This document shows, piece by piece, positions 33,668 to 45,365 of a DNA stretch of 64,000 bases. Position 1 is the stretch's first letter; every line of letters begins with the position of its first letter. This DNA comes from Trebonia sp963785645 (GTDB lineage Bacteria; Actinomycetota; Actinomycetes; Streptosporangiales; Streptosporangiaceae): the NCBI GenBank assembly GCA_963785645.1, contig CAWAWG010000012.1, positions 310,001 through 374,000 on the forward strand, written 5' to 3'. Position numbers and translations under genes: made by a program. The notes under the pieces are model-generated. The model made no database searches. It saw only the letters and a program-made list of their open reading frames with translations, and was not told the DNA's origin.

Positions 33668-34423
33668 ATGATGGGCAGGGATCACGCGCTGAGCGGCGCG
33701 GTCGTGTTCGCGGCGCTGGCGCCGACGATGCACGTGACGGTGGCGCACCTGGCCGCGGGCGTGGTCCTCTGCGCGGGCGCGGGCGTCTTGCCGGACATCG
33801 ACCATCCCGACTCGACGATCTCCCGGTCGTTCGGGTTCCTGACGGAGTGGTTCGCCTGGGTGGTGGACAAGATCTCCGGCGGGCACCGGCACGGCACGCA
33901 CAGCCTGGTCGGGATAGCGGTGTTCACCGTGGGCGCCTACTTCGCCGGCCTCTACCAGCTGTCCCAGCCGAAGGCGGTCACGGCGGGGCACCTCGTGTTC
34001 TCCTGGCACATGCTGCCCGCCGCCCTGTTTCTCGCGCTGCTTTACTCGGCGGCGCTGCGGGCGCTGCACATCGGCGGCCACTACGGCGACTTCCTCGGCA
34101 TCGCGGCGGCGGTGGTCACCTGCTTCACCGGCGCCGACCTGACCCGGCTGACGGTGTGGTCCTGGCACATTCCGCTGCTCGCCGTCGCGACGGTGCTCGG
34201 CATCGCGGCGCACATCGCGGGCGACGAGCTCACGCACGGCGGCTGCCCGCTGTTCTGGCCGGCCAGCATGCACGAGTTCCACCTGCTGCCGCGCCCGTTC
34301 CAGATCACGACGGCGAAGCTCTGCGAGACCTGGATCATCTTCCCGCTGCTGGTTGTCGGCCTCGCGGTGTCGCTCTGGCATGCGACGGGCCACCCGCTCG
34401 CCATCCCCCAGCCGTCAAGGTAG
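33668..34423 (+). CDS. Membrane-bound metal-dependent hydrolase (YdjM/LexA-regulated family)
   Basis: 251 residues starting with two adjacent ATGs (33668, 33671). The family's metal-site motifs are present: MGRDHALSGAVVF at the start, GVLPDIDHPDSTISR, and HRHGTHSLVGIAVFTVG. About six membrane helices follow, ending near LLVVGLAVSLWHATG, and HIAGDELTHGGCPLFWP is the last conserved motif. This matches the YdjM (DUF457) family of integral-membrane proteins, whose reaction is undefined. Confidence 0.88.
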   Translation: MMGRDHALSGAVVFAALAPTMHVTVAHLAAGVVLCAGAGVLPDIDHPDSTISRSFGFLTEWFAWVVDKISGGHRHGTHSLVGIAVFTVGAYFAGLYQLSQPKAVTAGHLVFSWHMLPAALFLALLYSAALRALHIGGHYGDFLGIAAAVVTCFTGADLTRLTVWSWHIPLLAVATVLGIAAHIAGDELTHGGCPLFWPASMHEFHLLPRPFQITTAKLCETWIIFPLLVVGLAVSLWHATGHPLAIPQPSR

Positions 34424-34527
34424 GCGCATATAGCGCGCTAGCGCGTCCAGCCTCAGATATAGCACCGGTGTTACCTACTCACGAACGAGCCACCAAGAGC
34501 TGGAGCGGCAGATAGCCTGATAAGGCC

Positions 34528-36312
34528 ATGAATGCGCTGCAAACCTCGGGACTGTCGTCAAAGTTGCGCGACGCGTTGGAGCGGAACCGTGACCTGCTGC
34601 GAAACGCGGGCAGCCTCGCCGCGACCACCGGCCTGACCTCGATCTTCGGCTTCGTCTTCACGATTGCCGCGGTGAAGTTGTTCCCGACCGCGGAAGTCGG
34701 CTGGGGGAACGCGGCCATCAACTCGATGCAACTCCTCGGCACGATCGGCATGTTCGGTCTGGGCACGATGCTGATCGGCGAACTGCCGAAGAGGGAGCCG
34801 CAACCGCGGCGGGCTGTTCGCCGCCGCGCTGGCCACGTCCGCCATCGGGTCGGCCGCTATCGGGCTCATCTTCGCGCTCGTCGTCGGGATACATTTCGGC
34901 GACAAGCTTCCGGGGATCGGCGGGACCGTGGGACAGGTGCTGCTGTTCACGCTCGGCGCCAGCCTGACCGGCGCGATGATGGTCTTCGATGACGGCACGA
35001 TCGGCCTGCTGCGCGGCGGGGTACAGCTGTGGCGCAACCTGGCCATGTCCGGGTTCAAGCTCGCTGCCCTGCCCCTTGCGGCGGTCGTGCTGCATAAGGA
35101 CTTCGGCGTGGGTCTCAGCCTGGCCTACGTGATCGGAACCGTCGGCTCCATGATTCCCGCCGGCATCATGCTCGTCCGCGGCGGTACGAAGCTCTACCAC
35201 CGCCCCGACTGGCAGGCGCTGCGCCGCCTCTTCCCGGTGGCGGTCAACCACAACTGGCTCAACCTCGCCATGGCGACCCCGTCGCGGATCATCCCGATCG
35301 TCGTCACGGTCGTGGTCGGGCCGACAGACAGCGCGGTCTTCTACGTCGCGTGGATGATCTCCTCGCTGCTGTTCATGGTGCCCGTCCACCTGGGGACCGT
35401 GCTGTTCGCGCTCGCGTCGGCGTCCCCGCAGGTCGTCGCGGAGAAGCTGCGCTTCGTGCTGCGGGTGTCGCTGCTGATCGGCCTGCCCGTGATGGCGGTG
35501 CTCGCGATCAGCGCGCACTTCATGCTGGGCATCTACAACCCCATTCTACGCCCTGCACTGGGCACCGTGCCGCTCTGGCTGCTCATCATCGGCTACATCC
35601 CGCAGATGCCGAGGGCGCAGTTCATCGCGGTCTCCCGCGCGACCAACAAGGTCGGCCGGGCGGCCGGCCTGATCTGCTTCTTCGCGTGCTGCGAGGTCGG
35701 CGCGATCTACGTCGGCGGCAAGTTCGGCGGCCTCGACGGGCTCTCCTTCGCCTACCTCGGCGTCCTCGTCATGGAGGGGCTGATCACCGCGCCGACGGTG
35801 CTGCGGGCCGCTTACGCGGTCACCGCCACCGCCGCCGCGACCGGGGCCTTCCCGGCCGTCCCGCTCGACGCACAGGCGGCGGGGAGCGCTCGGCCGGTCG
35901 GCCCGCTGGCCCGGGTCACCGGCGAGCTCGTCAGGCTGACCGGCTCGCTCGCCGCAGCTGCCAGGGCGGCCCGACCGGCAGGAGAGCGGCCTCGCCGCGC
36001 TCTTCGCGATCGCCTCGGCCGCGGTGGCCTCCGAAGGGCACACGCTCGACGTGGCGACCGAGGTCTGGAGGACGGGCTCGTTCCCGGCCATCCCGGCCGA
36101 CGCCACCGGGCCGCGGAAGGTGCCACCGAACGCCGCTACCTCCTATGACATGTTCGGCGGCCAGGCGGCCCCCACCGTGCAGACGCCGCAGCAGCAGCTC
36201 AACTACCGGCGCCGGCAGCAGGCGGGCATCGACGCGCTCCTCGCCATCGCCACCCCGGTATTCCCCGACCGACGACCAGGACAGAGCCCGCGCCGAGGCG
36301 AGGGACCCTTGA
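34528..36312 (+). CDS. Polysaccharide flippase (MATE/Wzx-like), about three frame changes
   Basis: The product is a multi-pass membrane protein with about 12-14 helices. It starts at ATG 34528, and TTGLTSIFGFVFTIAAVKLF is the first helix. The frame changes near 34,800 (resuming GGLFAAALATSAIGSAA), near 35,970 (resuming GLAALFAIASAAVASEGHTL) and probably near 36,275, to end RARAEARDP at 36312. The tail after the last helix is long, about 120 residues, and may be cytoplasmic. It would translocate lipid-linked saccharide units. It opens the first polysaccharide gene set; a paralogue is at 52653-53912. Confidence 0.78.
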
Positions 36313-36472
36313 TCACAAACCGTGACAATAGAGGTTCATAACGTGTTAATATCTCCGCACAGCGCCCAATCAGCGATCTTGTCCGGTCGAAGACGATCAC
36401 AGCCGGTAGAATTGCCGCTCCGGTCGCGATCGTGCTGCGGCAAGCTGATTTGCCTGACGGAGGTTTGGCTTC

Positions 36473-37305
36473 ATGACCGCGGCTTCACCGCTCCGCGTTC
36501 CCGTTCTGATGTATCACGAGATAGCCGACGCCGACGGCGACCCCGAGTCCGCTCGCGGTCTCCCCTGACGTCTTCGCCGACCAGCGTCGCCTACCTGCAC
36601 GACGCCGGCTTCAACGCGCGTCACCGCGGGGGCGCTCGTCCGCGATTCTGGCCGGCGGGCCGGGGACCTCCCGGAGCGGCCCGTGGTGCTGACTTTTGAC
36701 GACGGGTACGGGGATTTTTACAGCCACGCGCCCTGCCGCTGCTCAAGCAGCACGGCTTCACCGGCACGCTCTTCCAGACGACCGGCTGGGTCGGGAAAGA
36801 GGGCGAGGCGAAGCGCATGCTCAACTGGCGCGAGCTCGCCGAGACCGAGCAGGCGGGAATCGAGATCGGCGCGCATACCTGCAAGCACCCGCAGCTCGAC
36901 CAGTTGCCGAGAGAACTCGATACAGGAAGAGCTTTACGTCAGCAAGAGCGCTGCTCGAGGACAACCTGGGGCTGAAGATCCCTGGCCTGGCCTACCCGTT
37001 CGGCTATTCCAGCGCCAAGGTCCGGCAGGTGGCCAGGGAGCTCGGCTACGACTACGGCTACGCGGTGGGCAACGCCCTGACGACCAGCGCGCGCGGGCAA
37101 GTTCACCCTCCCGCGGCTCACCGTCCGGCGCTCAACCTCGATGGACGAGTTCCGCAAGATGGTCAACGGCCACGACACGCTGACGCTGCGCCGGGACCGG
37201 TTCCTGACCAGCGGATTCTCCGTGGTCCGGCGGGCCAAGTCCACGCTGCGGAGCCATGCAGCGGCCAGAGTTAGCCTGACCAGCCAGAGCTGCCCGGCCG
37301 GGTAG
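36473..37305 (+). CDS. Polysaccharide deacetylase (NodB domain), multiply frameshifted
   Basis: ATG 36473 is preceded by GGAGG. Reading across frames gives LRVPVLMYHEIADADGD, PVVLTFDDGYGDFYSHA (the metal-binding TFDDGY motif), TLFQTTGWVGKEGE, IEIGAHTCKHPQLDQLP (second metal motif H-x3-H) and LAYPFGYSSAKVRQVARELG. At least five frame changes are needed, more than in any other gene here of this size, so this one could be a true pseudogene. If intact it would remove acetyl groups from a surface polysaccharide. It follows the flippase. Confidence 0.7.
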
Positions 37306-37313
37306 CTAACCGC

Positions 37314-38421
37314 TCAGGCCAGGCGCAGGCCTTCCCGAGAAGCTAGAGTGTGCCTGGCCGCGGGCCGCAAGGCGGCCGCCGCTACGCCGTCCGGAGCCGC
37401 TACGCGGTAACGGCCGACGACGATGGTCGGCTCCTTCTTGCGGAACAGGCTCCTCAAGCAGGTACCAGGCGTAACCGGCGACGGTCACCGAGAAGGCGGC
37501 GACGATGGCCCCGCTCCGGCCCAGGCCGGAGACGTCACCGCGCACCGCGTCCGCTAAGGCCGCGTCCCACGCCTGCCGGGAGGGTGCGGAGCGCGTAGTG
37601 CCGCTCCAGCGACGTGCTCTCGTCGAATCCGTCCATGTGCGCCATCGCGGCCTTGCCCCAGCCCTGGAGGAAGCACCGGCTCATCAGGTAGCCGAAGGTC
37701 GCCCGGCCGGCGGGGACGCGGTGCTGCATCACCTTCGCCGGATCCCACATCCAGACGGCGTTCTCCTGCACCGCGGCGATCCGCAGGCACAGGTCCGTGT
37801 CTTCGGGCAGCGACTTGTTGCCGATCTTCCCGAAGTCCTCACGGAAGCCGTCGACGACCTCGAACGCGCTCCGCTTGACCAGCATGGCGCTTGTCCACAC
37901 GTTGCGCACCGCGGTCGGCGTCTTGGGCAGCCCCGAGTACGACACGCCGATCGTCCAGCTGAATTCGCCGGGGAACCACGAGGGGCACGGGTCTTCCCAG
38001 AGCCCGTCGCTGTAGCAGCCGACCCCGACGACACCCGGGGTCACGATGTGGCGCAGCAGGGTGGCCAGCCAGTCGGGCGACGCGATCGAGTCGTCGTCAA
38101 GGAATGCCACTACCTCGCCGCGTGAAGCCTTGACACCGCTGTTCCGCGCGCCGGAGACACCGCGTCCGCCGATATTCGGCACCGCGATAACATCGGGGAA
38201 CTCAAGCTGGTGATCTCGTCAAGCAGCTCCGGGTTATGGTCAACGACAACGACGATCTCCAAGGCCGGCACGGTCTGCGTCTTGGCCGAGGCCACGCACT
38301 CATGCAGCCAGTCCCAGCGCGCCTTCGTATAGGTCGGGATGATCACCGAGACCGTGGGATAGGCCTCACTCTCTCACCACGAGGTTCCCCCGATCGCAAC
38401 GTCACTGGTGTTTTCCTTCAT
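37314..38421 (-). CDS. Family 2 glycosyltransferase, frameshifted
   Basis: The GT-A fold begins VIIPTYTKARWDWLHECVAS and includes IVVVVDHNPELLDE. After a frame change near 38,200 it reads NIGGRGVSGARNSGVKASRG and VVAFLDDDSIASPDW with the DxD-like metal site, then FREDFGKIGNKSLPEDTDLC. Two more changes near 37,560 and 37,450 lead to a tail with a probable membrane helix, SGAIVAAFSVTVAGYAWYLL. The ATG at 38421 needs a further frame change; GTG 38346 is the start without it. It is clearly paralogous to the gene at 57643-58567, which has the same FREDFGK and EDTDLCLR motifs. Confidence 0.72.
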
Positions 38422-38507
38422 CACGGCAATTTCAGGCCTGTCGCCGAGAGTCTCTTCGTTACTTTCTAGGTCATAGCTCATAACGGAGATGCCTGTCTCT
38501 CGGATCC

Positions 38508-39393
38508 TCAGTGCCGCTGCAATTCGGCAGACTTGGCCGGGACGCTTGACCAAATCCGCTTACGCCCGGCAGCACGAGTCCTGAGCAGAATCCAGAGGCA
38601 CCTGACCGCGTCCCGCCAGTTGATCTTCTTGCCTTGCTCATGTGACCGGCTGTAGTAGCTGACCGGAACCTCGAAGGGACGCACCCCGCTTAGCAGCATC
38701 ATCGCGGTCACCTGAGTGTCCAGCCCGAAACCCGTCTCGGTCAGGTTCAGTCTTCCTGAACATCGGAAGCGGCATCAGCTTCAGGCAGGTGTGCATGTCA
38801 CTGAGATAAGAATTATAAAGAATATTCGCGAAGTGGGTCATGACCTTGTTGCCGATGGCGTACCGGTACGACTGGTACACCGTGTTGCACCCGAAGAGCC
38901 GGACACCGTAGACGACATCGGCCCGCCCCTTGATGACGGGGACGAGCATGTCGGCGATGTCCTCCGGCGCGTATTCCATGTCGGCGTCGAAGGGGATCAT
39001 GTGGGTTCCCGTCGCCAGGGAGGCCGCGGTGAGGAGGCCCGCACCCTTACCGGAGTTCTTGGCGTGGCGGTGAACGATGACCCGGGGATCGTCGACCTCC
39101 TTGAGCAGGTCTGGCGTGGCGTCCGTGCTGCCGTCGTCCACGACGATCAGCTCGACCTCGCAGGGAAACCGGCACGACAGGATCCCGTGCACCACTTTCA
39201 TGATCGTCCGCTCTTCGTTATAAGCGGCCATGAGAATGGACAACTTGACGGGGACTGGCCTCTCGTCATCACCCAGGAGAGTCATATCATCCACAGAACG
39301 TAGGCGAGCTGGGCCCTCTACCGAGCCCACTCCGAAAGACGACCCCTCACGCTCGGCTTCAAGCGCCACGCTTGGAGTCTCAATGCTTACCAC
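38508..39393 (-). CDS. Polyprenol-phosphate-sugar-synthase-like family 2 glycosyltransferase, one frame change
   Basis: The DPM1/DPG-synthase-type motifs are clear: KLSILMAAYNEERTIMKVV, LIVVDDGSTDATPDLL, NSGKGAGLLTAASLATGTHM and PFDADMEYAPEDIADM. Near 38,745 the frame changes and the protein ends with MMLLSGVRPFEVPVSYYSRS and the basic GKKINWRDAVRCLWILL. I use GTG 39393 with GGGG seven bases upstream; ATG 39441 is the alternative. It would transfer a sugar from a nucleotide donor to polyprenyl phosphate for later steps outside the membrane. The paralogue is at 58564-59340. Confidence 0.82.
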
Positions 39394-39847
39394 GGGTATC
39401 CCCTTTACCTCGGTCCGCCCAGACCCGGTTAGCCCAATCACTTGTTAGCGGGCATCTCAAACCCCGATTAGAGGCGTCTCAACATCTTGGTGGCGAGAGT
39501 CACACGTCGCGGCTCGTCTTCCGGGCGATCCGTACAAAGTAGCGAGGCTGTGACTTCAGTGTTAGACATTTCACCTGTGTCAGGAGTCTACACAGATCGG
39601 ACCCTGCTCCGCAGACGTTTAGCTACTCCGGACATAGATCGTGATGTCACCGATCTATGACCAATTCGCCACCAGCAGTGACGAAGCCTCAGGACCTCGC
39701 GATAGCCGATCCCCTGGCTGCGCTGGCCGCCTTCCCACGGACTGCCTGGTCTGGGGGCGGAACGGGCAGACGGCGAGCCCAGGCGGCCGGTCCGTCCGTC
39801 AATCCAGGGCGGCGAAGCCAAGACGCCCGGTGACGGTGACACCCGCG
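39394..39847. other. Non-coding gap in the polysaccharide locus
   Basis: About 450 bp without a supportable gene. It contains a perfect 9-bp inverted repeat, catagatcg (39633-39641) and cgatctatg (39651-39659), and lower GC than the flanks around 39,540-39,660. This could be the terminator of the downstream-oriented acyltransferase unit and the promoter of the glycosyltransferase at 38508-39393, both on the minus strand. Confidence 0.4.
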
Positions 39848-40403
39848 TCATAAACGTCGCCGCCAGCCGTCGGGTATCTCAAGTTGCCGCACCACCACGG
39901 CGGGGTTGCCGGCCGCGAGGACACGCGGCGGGAGGGTGCCCTTGACAACCGATCTCGCGGCTACCACCGTGTGGTCGCCGATCGTGCTGCCCGGCAGCAC
40001 GAGCACGCCGTTGCCGAGCCAGACATTCTTGCCGATGATCACCGGGCGCGGTTTATCTGGATGAACGGGGTCAAGCTGATGCCAATTCGAATCATATATC
40101 GCAGAGAAATCGCCGATCAGGCTGTCATCGCCGATCTCTATCGATTCCCTGGCCGCGATGGCGACCCCTTGGTTGACGAACACCCGGTCGCCGATCAGCA
40201 ACTGACCATTCTCGTCGGCCGATAGCTCACAGGGCGCGACGCGGCCGCGGACCACAAACCGCTTGCCCATCCGTATCGTGCCCTTGCCGCTCAAGATCGG
40301 TAGCCGTCCCTCGCATGCGACAGCGAGGCGCCTGCACTCCGTGGAGCCGGAACTTGACGTTACAGGCCGCCGACGTGAGGTACAGGTACGGAGTCTTTTT
40401 CAT
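39848..40403 (-). CDS. Left-handed beta-helix acyltransferase (WbbJ-like), one frame change
   Basis: ATG 40403 (MKKTPYLYLTSAACNVKFRL) overlaps the stop of the upstream DUF1616 gene. After a frame change near 40,335 the hexapeptide-repeat helix is evident: LLIGDRVFVNQGVAIAARES, IEIGDDSLIGDFSAIYDSNW with the catalytic-type His (NWHQ), and IIGKNVWLGNGVLVLPGSTI. It would O- or N-acetylate a sugar of the polysaccharide. The paralogue at 53912-54475 has the same order of repeats but a different N-terminus. Confidence 0.8.
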
Positions 40404-41324
40404 GACTTCCCGACGTAGCAGGGATCCTCGGGCTGCAGAACGGCGGGCAAGAGCTTGATGTTGCTCACGCACTCGCCATTAGTAGTGTAATTAGATGGCG
40501 TCGTGGTGTTCGGCACCATGTACAGATCCGCCAGCATTTCGGACTTGTTATGTCCACGCGATGGTCTGCTGCCATGACTGGCCGTCGCTAAGCGTAATGG
40601 TCCAGGTGTTGCTGACTTGGCACTTCCGCAGGAGCTTCAGTACGTACTGCTCGGCCACGGCCTCGTGGTTCGTGACGAGAAGGTGGGCCTGCGTGGCGCT
40701 CCCCAGGAGCTGATCTTCTTCGTTGGCCGCCGTCGCCTGGGCCGACGGGTCGTTGCTCAACCGCGCGAGTTCTGGGCGGCGGTGTTGTTCGCCACCTCGG
40801 TCATCGACAGCGCGGTGTACCCGGGGAACTTCTGCGTTTCCGCGCTCTTGACGGAGTACGCGACCGAGCCGATGCCGATCATCGCGGCCAGGCCGAAGAC
40901 GACAGAGTTCAGCGCGACCGACCCGCCCTGGCGCGGCGCCTGCTGGCCCCTGCCCTGCTCCTGCCGCTGGGCCTGAGGCACCTCGCGCAGCCGCTGGACC
41001 GCGACCGCGACGACGCCGAGAAGAGTCAGGACGACGAGCAGGCCTATCCAGGCGGACTTAAACAGCGGGATGTGCAGCCCGTAAAACAGGAAGCCGCCGA
41101 GGATCGGGAAGATGAGGGCCATGCCGAGCGGAGGTCATCGCCCGTTCGACACCCGGCAGCCACTGGTTGAGGATCGCCTCGGACCACAGGTAGCCGGGGG
41201 CGAAGAAGAGACCGAGCCCGAGCGGGATCGTGACCTCGCCGGGCAGCTGCTTCGCGGCAGCAAGCCCGCCGAGGATCGCGATTATCGCCGCGATCGCGAT
41301 GTCAAGGTTTCGGTTGCGGTACAT
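40400..41324 (-). CDS. DUF1616 membrane protein, about three frame changes
   Basis: It starts MYRNRNLDIAIAAIIAILGG and has four probable membrane helices near the N-terminus, including TIPLGLGLFFAPGYLWSEAI and FPILGGFLFYGLHIPLFKSA. Frames change near 41,125, 40,765 and 40,545. The extracellular-looking C-terminal part reads EQYVLKLLRKCQVSNTWTIT and ends with CVSNIKLLPAVLQPEDPCY. This is the DUF1616 pattern, a family known mainly from archaea and some actinobacteria, of unknown function. It overlaps the next downstream gene (ATGA) and lies within the polysaccharide operon. Confidence 0.72.
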
Positions 41325-43184
41325 ATCCCAAGGTCATGCATGTCGTAGATGTTGATGGTCCCGTCGTCGTAAACGCGGGCCACGTCTTCGATGTGGTTGT
41401 ACTTGGTGATGTTGGCGGAAGGAAGCGGCGAGGTGGGGGAGCTCGTCTCGTCGGTGAAGTAGTTACCGGCCGGCGGCAGCGATGTGGTCAGCCGCGTGTC
41501 CGTCTCCACGAACTGGATATTCAGCCCTGCTGCCTGCCCGGCGACCGCCGAGTCCACGTCGGGGTGCTGTACAGGAAGGTGGCCGATCCGGTCGGATTCT
41601 GATCGCCGTAGCCGATGAGCACCGGGTAGATGCCCGCGTCGGAGGAGAACACGTTGCCCGGGCCGAGCTGCGCCAGGCTCCAGTTACGAGACGGCGATCT
41701 CCTCGGGGTCGACCGAAGACTCGAAGCTGGCCACCTGGTGCGGGCCGGGCAGCCGTTCCCAGTAGGGCGGCCAGCCGTTGGCGAGCCCGTCGATGAGCAG
41801 CGCCACGACGGCGGCCACGACGGCGGCGGTGGCGGCGGAGCGCCAGGCGGCGCACCGGGCCGCTGTTGACCAGCCTGGTCAGGGCGAGCGCCGCGAGGAC
41901 GCTCACCGGGATGTAGATGTAGGTCGCGGCCCGCCCGGCGAGTTCCTGCCCGTCCGAGGTGCCGAGCCGGATGCCAAGGGAGACGAACCAGCCGAGGAGC
42001 CGCCGATCATCATGCCGATGATCCACGGGTGGCGCCGGTACCGCTTCCATGCCTGCCAGGAGCCGAACCCGATCAGCAGCGTGATGACCAGCGAGGCCGG
42101 CGCCCTCAAGGGCGTGTTGCTGAAACGGCGACGTCGAGGTGGACGGCGCGTCGGAGGACCCGCTCTTGGTGAGGTGCTCAGGCCCTGGACGATGCCCACC
42201 ACGTTGGGGCTGAAGTAGGAGATCGTGTCCGGCGCGATGAAGGCGATCCAGAAGACGACCGAGGCCGCGGAGATGGGCGCGAGGATGCCGAACCTGGCCG
42301 CGGTGTTGCGCGAGCCGGTGAGCCTGCTCGCGATCGCCACCAGAACCAGGAACAAGGTGAGCATGTAGCTGGTGACGTGGTGCGTGATGACCGTGGCGAG
42401 GATGCACAGGACCGCGACGATGAACCAGCGCCTGCGGTCGGACGGCGACTTCTCGATCGCCGACCGCAGGCCGGCGACGATGCACATGCCGAAGAAGGCG
42501 AGCGCCAGCGTCTCGTAGACGAACATCGAGTTGAACGACGTCAGCGAGGGCGCGCTGAAGTAGATCAGGATCGCGATGCCCGCGATCCGGTGCGAGCGGA
42601 TCGCGGCGCAGAAGGCCAGGTACAGGAACAGGATGAACAGGAGGTGGGCGACCCCCGCGACTATCAGGCCGGCCTCGAAGACGGAGAGCCCGGTGGCCGA
42701 GATCAGCGCGGAGGTGACCTCCTCGATTCCCGGGTAGTGCGTCCCGATCGGCAATCCGTAGTTCAGCTCGAACAGCTTCCCCGACTGCAGCATGTTGACG
42801 GTGCCGCGCCAGTGCAGGAATTCATCGTTGAAGGTGAACCCAAGCGGCGAGTAGTTAACCTTCAGCAGATACTCAGCAACGGTGAGGACCACGATGAGCG
42901 TGATGGTTGAGCCATTGCTCAGCTGGCGCCGGCTCAGCAGCCTGCCGGCGATCGGGACCAGTATCAGTACCTGGCCGAGCCAGTAGAGCGCGACACCCGG
43001 CCCGCTGTGCGGACCATCGCCCGCGCGTCCGGCCGCGTAGCCCATGGACGAGACGAAGACGCCGATCGCGGCGATAAGCGCGATGACGCTTATCGGAACG
43101 CGGGAAATCGCGGACGCCTCCGGAGCCTGCTGCAGCCCGGCTTGGCCTGCGGACCGCCGCCCGTGAGCCAAGTGATCCGTCCAT
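41282..43184 (-). CDS. Large multi-pass membrane protein (GT39/GT-C-like), heavily frameshifted
   Basis: The intact N-terminal 300 residues contain seven or more helices, for example ISVIALIAAIGVFVSSMGYA, IVVLTVAEYLLKVNY and VFEAGLIVAGVAHLLFILFL. An early acidic loop with FTFNDEFLHWRGTVNML precedes GLPIGTHYPGIEEVTSALIS, the position of the donor-binding motif in GT-C enzymes. The rest must be followed over at least five frame changes between about 42,190 and 41,560, ending in an extracellular beta-rich part (IEDVARVYDDGTINIYDMHD). I infer a polyprenyl-linked-sugar transferase; the start (ATG 43184 or TTG 43171) is uncertain. Confidence 0.65.
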
Positions 43185-43334
43185 TGCCACCACGCCCCGG
43201 GAACCTCCAGCCGGCTAGGCGTACCTGTCTACCTGCCCGGACGATCACAGCGCCCCCTGGACTGCAGCATAGGCGATCAGGGGGGCATACGTGGCAAGTC
43301 CGGCAAGTAGCGCATCGCGGTACTTGTGACACTT

Positions 43335-44721
43335 TTATGTATAACTTGGAACGCGCAGCGGCCGCGACGCGTCGCTGCAAACGCCTGCTCTTCGCGTAGA
43401 CCAGCGGACCCTTGAGCATCCCCTGAAGCTGACGGCGGTCCAGCTCCGCCGCGAGATCCTGGGGCTCCTCGGGCGCCTCATCGGGCGCGCTTTTCCCGCC
43501 CTTGCAGGTAGCCGGCCGCTTCCGGGAAGCAACTTGACCAGCCCAAACAACGCACCCGGGCGCTGTCTCAGCAGGGCGGCGTAGAAGGCGGTCAGCCCGA
43601 CGCTGTACCCGTGCAACTGCTTGTTGAGGCTGGCCATGTCCTGGCGGTGGTAATGCCACATGAGGGCGACAGGCTCGTACGCGACCTCATAGCCACAGAG
43701 CATGACGAGCGTTATCGCGAGCGTGTCTTCGCCGCCGCCGGTCGGGGTTCCGGCGCCGAGCGCCACATCGAACCCTCCGATGCGGTCAAGCGCCGCCCGC
43801 CGGAAGGCCATGTTGGCGCCCACGCCGAACGGCGGCAGCGGCCAGAGCGGACTCTGCGGGCCGGACTTGGTAAAGGTCTCCCGGACGAAACCGCTGCCCT
43901 TGCTGTGCCCGCCGATCTCCTCGAACAGGTTCTCCACGGCGTTATCGAGCCGGGCGGGGAGAACGATGCCGGAAACGCAGCCGATGCGCTCGCTCCGGGC
44001 GAAGCCTGCCGCGACGCCGGCCAGCCAGTGCTCATCCGGCTCCTCGTCATCGTCGAGGAAGGCGATGATGTCGCTCGTCGCCGCCGCGATCCCCGCGTTC
44101 CGCGCCCAGGACAGGCCCGGCCGCGGCTCCACGCAATAGCGGAACTCCGCTCCCTCGCCCGCCCCTCCCTTGGCAACACTGCCCTCGACCACATTACGGA
44201 GGGCGTCAGACGTAGGAGCGTTATCAACCACCACCACCTCAAACCGCGGGTACTTCTGGCCGCGCGAGACGGCTCAAGCACTTCCTTATCTCCTCGGGGC
44301 GGTCCCGGGTGCAGATGACAACGCTGATGAACGGCGCGCCGGCCAGCAATGCCGCCCGCTCGCGCAGGTACGGCCACGTCTCGGGATCGACGGCGAGGCC
44401 GGCCGCGGTCAGGTCGGCCGGCGCCGCCAGCCCGGCGGCCGCAAACCGCTGCGTGATCGGCCCGCTCAACTCGGTCCACAGCAGGGCCGCCAGCGCGTCG
44501 GCATCGATTCCCTCTCGCGGCAGCGGGAGCACGCAGACGCCGATCGGCTCGGTGAGCAGCCGGACGAGGATCCACGCCCGGCCGTAATGGCCATCGTGGA
44601 CAAGCTTCGGCAGCGGTTCACCGAGATCAACCTCGATAACACGAGTTGGCACGAACCCTCCGCTTGGGCTGCGTTCAGATTTCGCGGCATGGAGTGCTGG
44701 GGCTGCTGCTGGCAGCGTCAT
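43335..44721 (-). CDS. Two-domain family 2 glycosyltransferase, two frame changes
   Basis: ATG 44721 has GGAGG seven bases upstream. An N-terminal domain of about 150 residues (RVIEVDLGEPLPKLVHDGHY, GIDADALAALLWTELSGPIT) precedes a GT2 domain, ISVVICTRDRPEEIRKCLSR. It continues after a frame change near 44,265 as MVVVDNAPTSDALRNVVEGS, EPRPGLSWARNAGIAAAT, AFLDDDEEPDEHWL and GGEDTLAITLVMLC. A second change near 43,510 leads to a C-terminal tail whose end is uncertain. The same architecture and motifs occur in the intact paralogue at 51409-52653. Confidence 0.8.
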
Positions 44722-45365
44722 GCGACCGCCTCCTAATTGACTCCAGTTTTCCCGCCCATTGAGTCGCTGAACTAGCTGAACGAGCAGTATCTCGCTTCGT
44801 TCGCCGGGGGGCCGGCCGGAGCGATTCCGCGGCGTCCGCATCTGACGCCCGGCGGCCACACTCCTGACCTAGGTGACTAATGCGGACACTATACCCGGCC
44901 AAGAGACAGGGCGCTTGCGCTTCTCACGACACGTTTGCCCCGGTACATTGCCCATTCAACACCGCTACTGAGGTAGCGGAAAGTGATGATCCGACGACTA
45001 CACCCAGTAGGGGGACATGTCGGACAGTGGATGATCTTGCCGGTTATCAGAAACTCGGGGCATCAGCCAGGTACCCTCGTATCGGTTACGCGTTGCTCTG
45101 CCGACCCACGACCCAGATGCGTCACTGGTGGACCGGCATCCCCGGCCACCCCCCTGACGGTTGCGACAAACTTATCCGGAGGTTAACAGCACCCCCCATC
45201 ACGATCATGTACGGTACGATCTCGCTTCAAAGTCCGTCGCGACGGTCGACCAGAGCGACTCTGTGCCCGCCATCATCTGTACCCGCCATTTCCGATAAAC
45301 GCAGCAAAGCAATACTTTTTTTGTTTTATAAATAGAAATTGAGTTATCAGCAGAACAGGTGCGAC
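44722..45365. other. Lower-GC intergenic region between divergent glycosyltransferase genes
   Basis: About 640 bp with no supportable gene. GC content is noticeably lower toward 45,290-45,350, where actttttttgttttataaat gives the longest T tract of the window. It probably contains the divergent promoters for the minus-strand polysaccharide operon and the plus-strand GT4 gene. An open frame across 44880-45335 shows no recognisable protein and I do not call it. Confidence 0.45.

Noticed and set aside
34528..44721. Programmed ribosomal frameshifting in the polysaccharide genes
   Set aside because: The sites share no slippery heptamer or downstream structure and occur at different places in paralogues, so sequencing indels or decay explain them better.
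44880..45335. A 151-residue open frame in the lower-GC gap
   Set aside because: No recognisable domain, no ribosome-binding site and atypical codon use; more likely non-coding promoter DNA.
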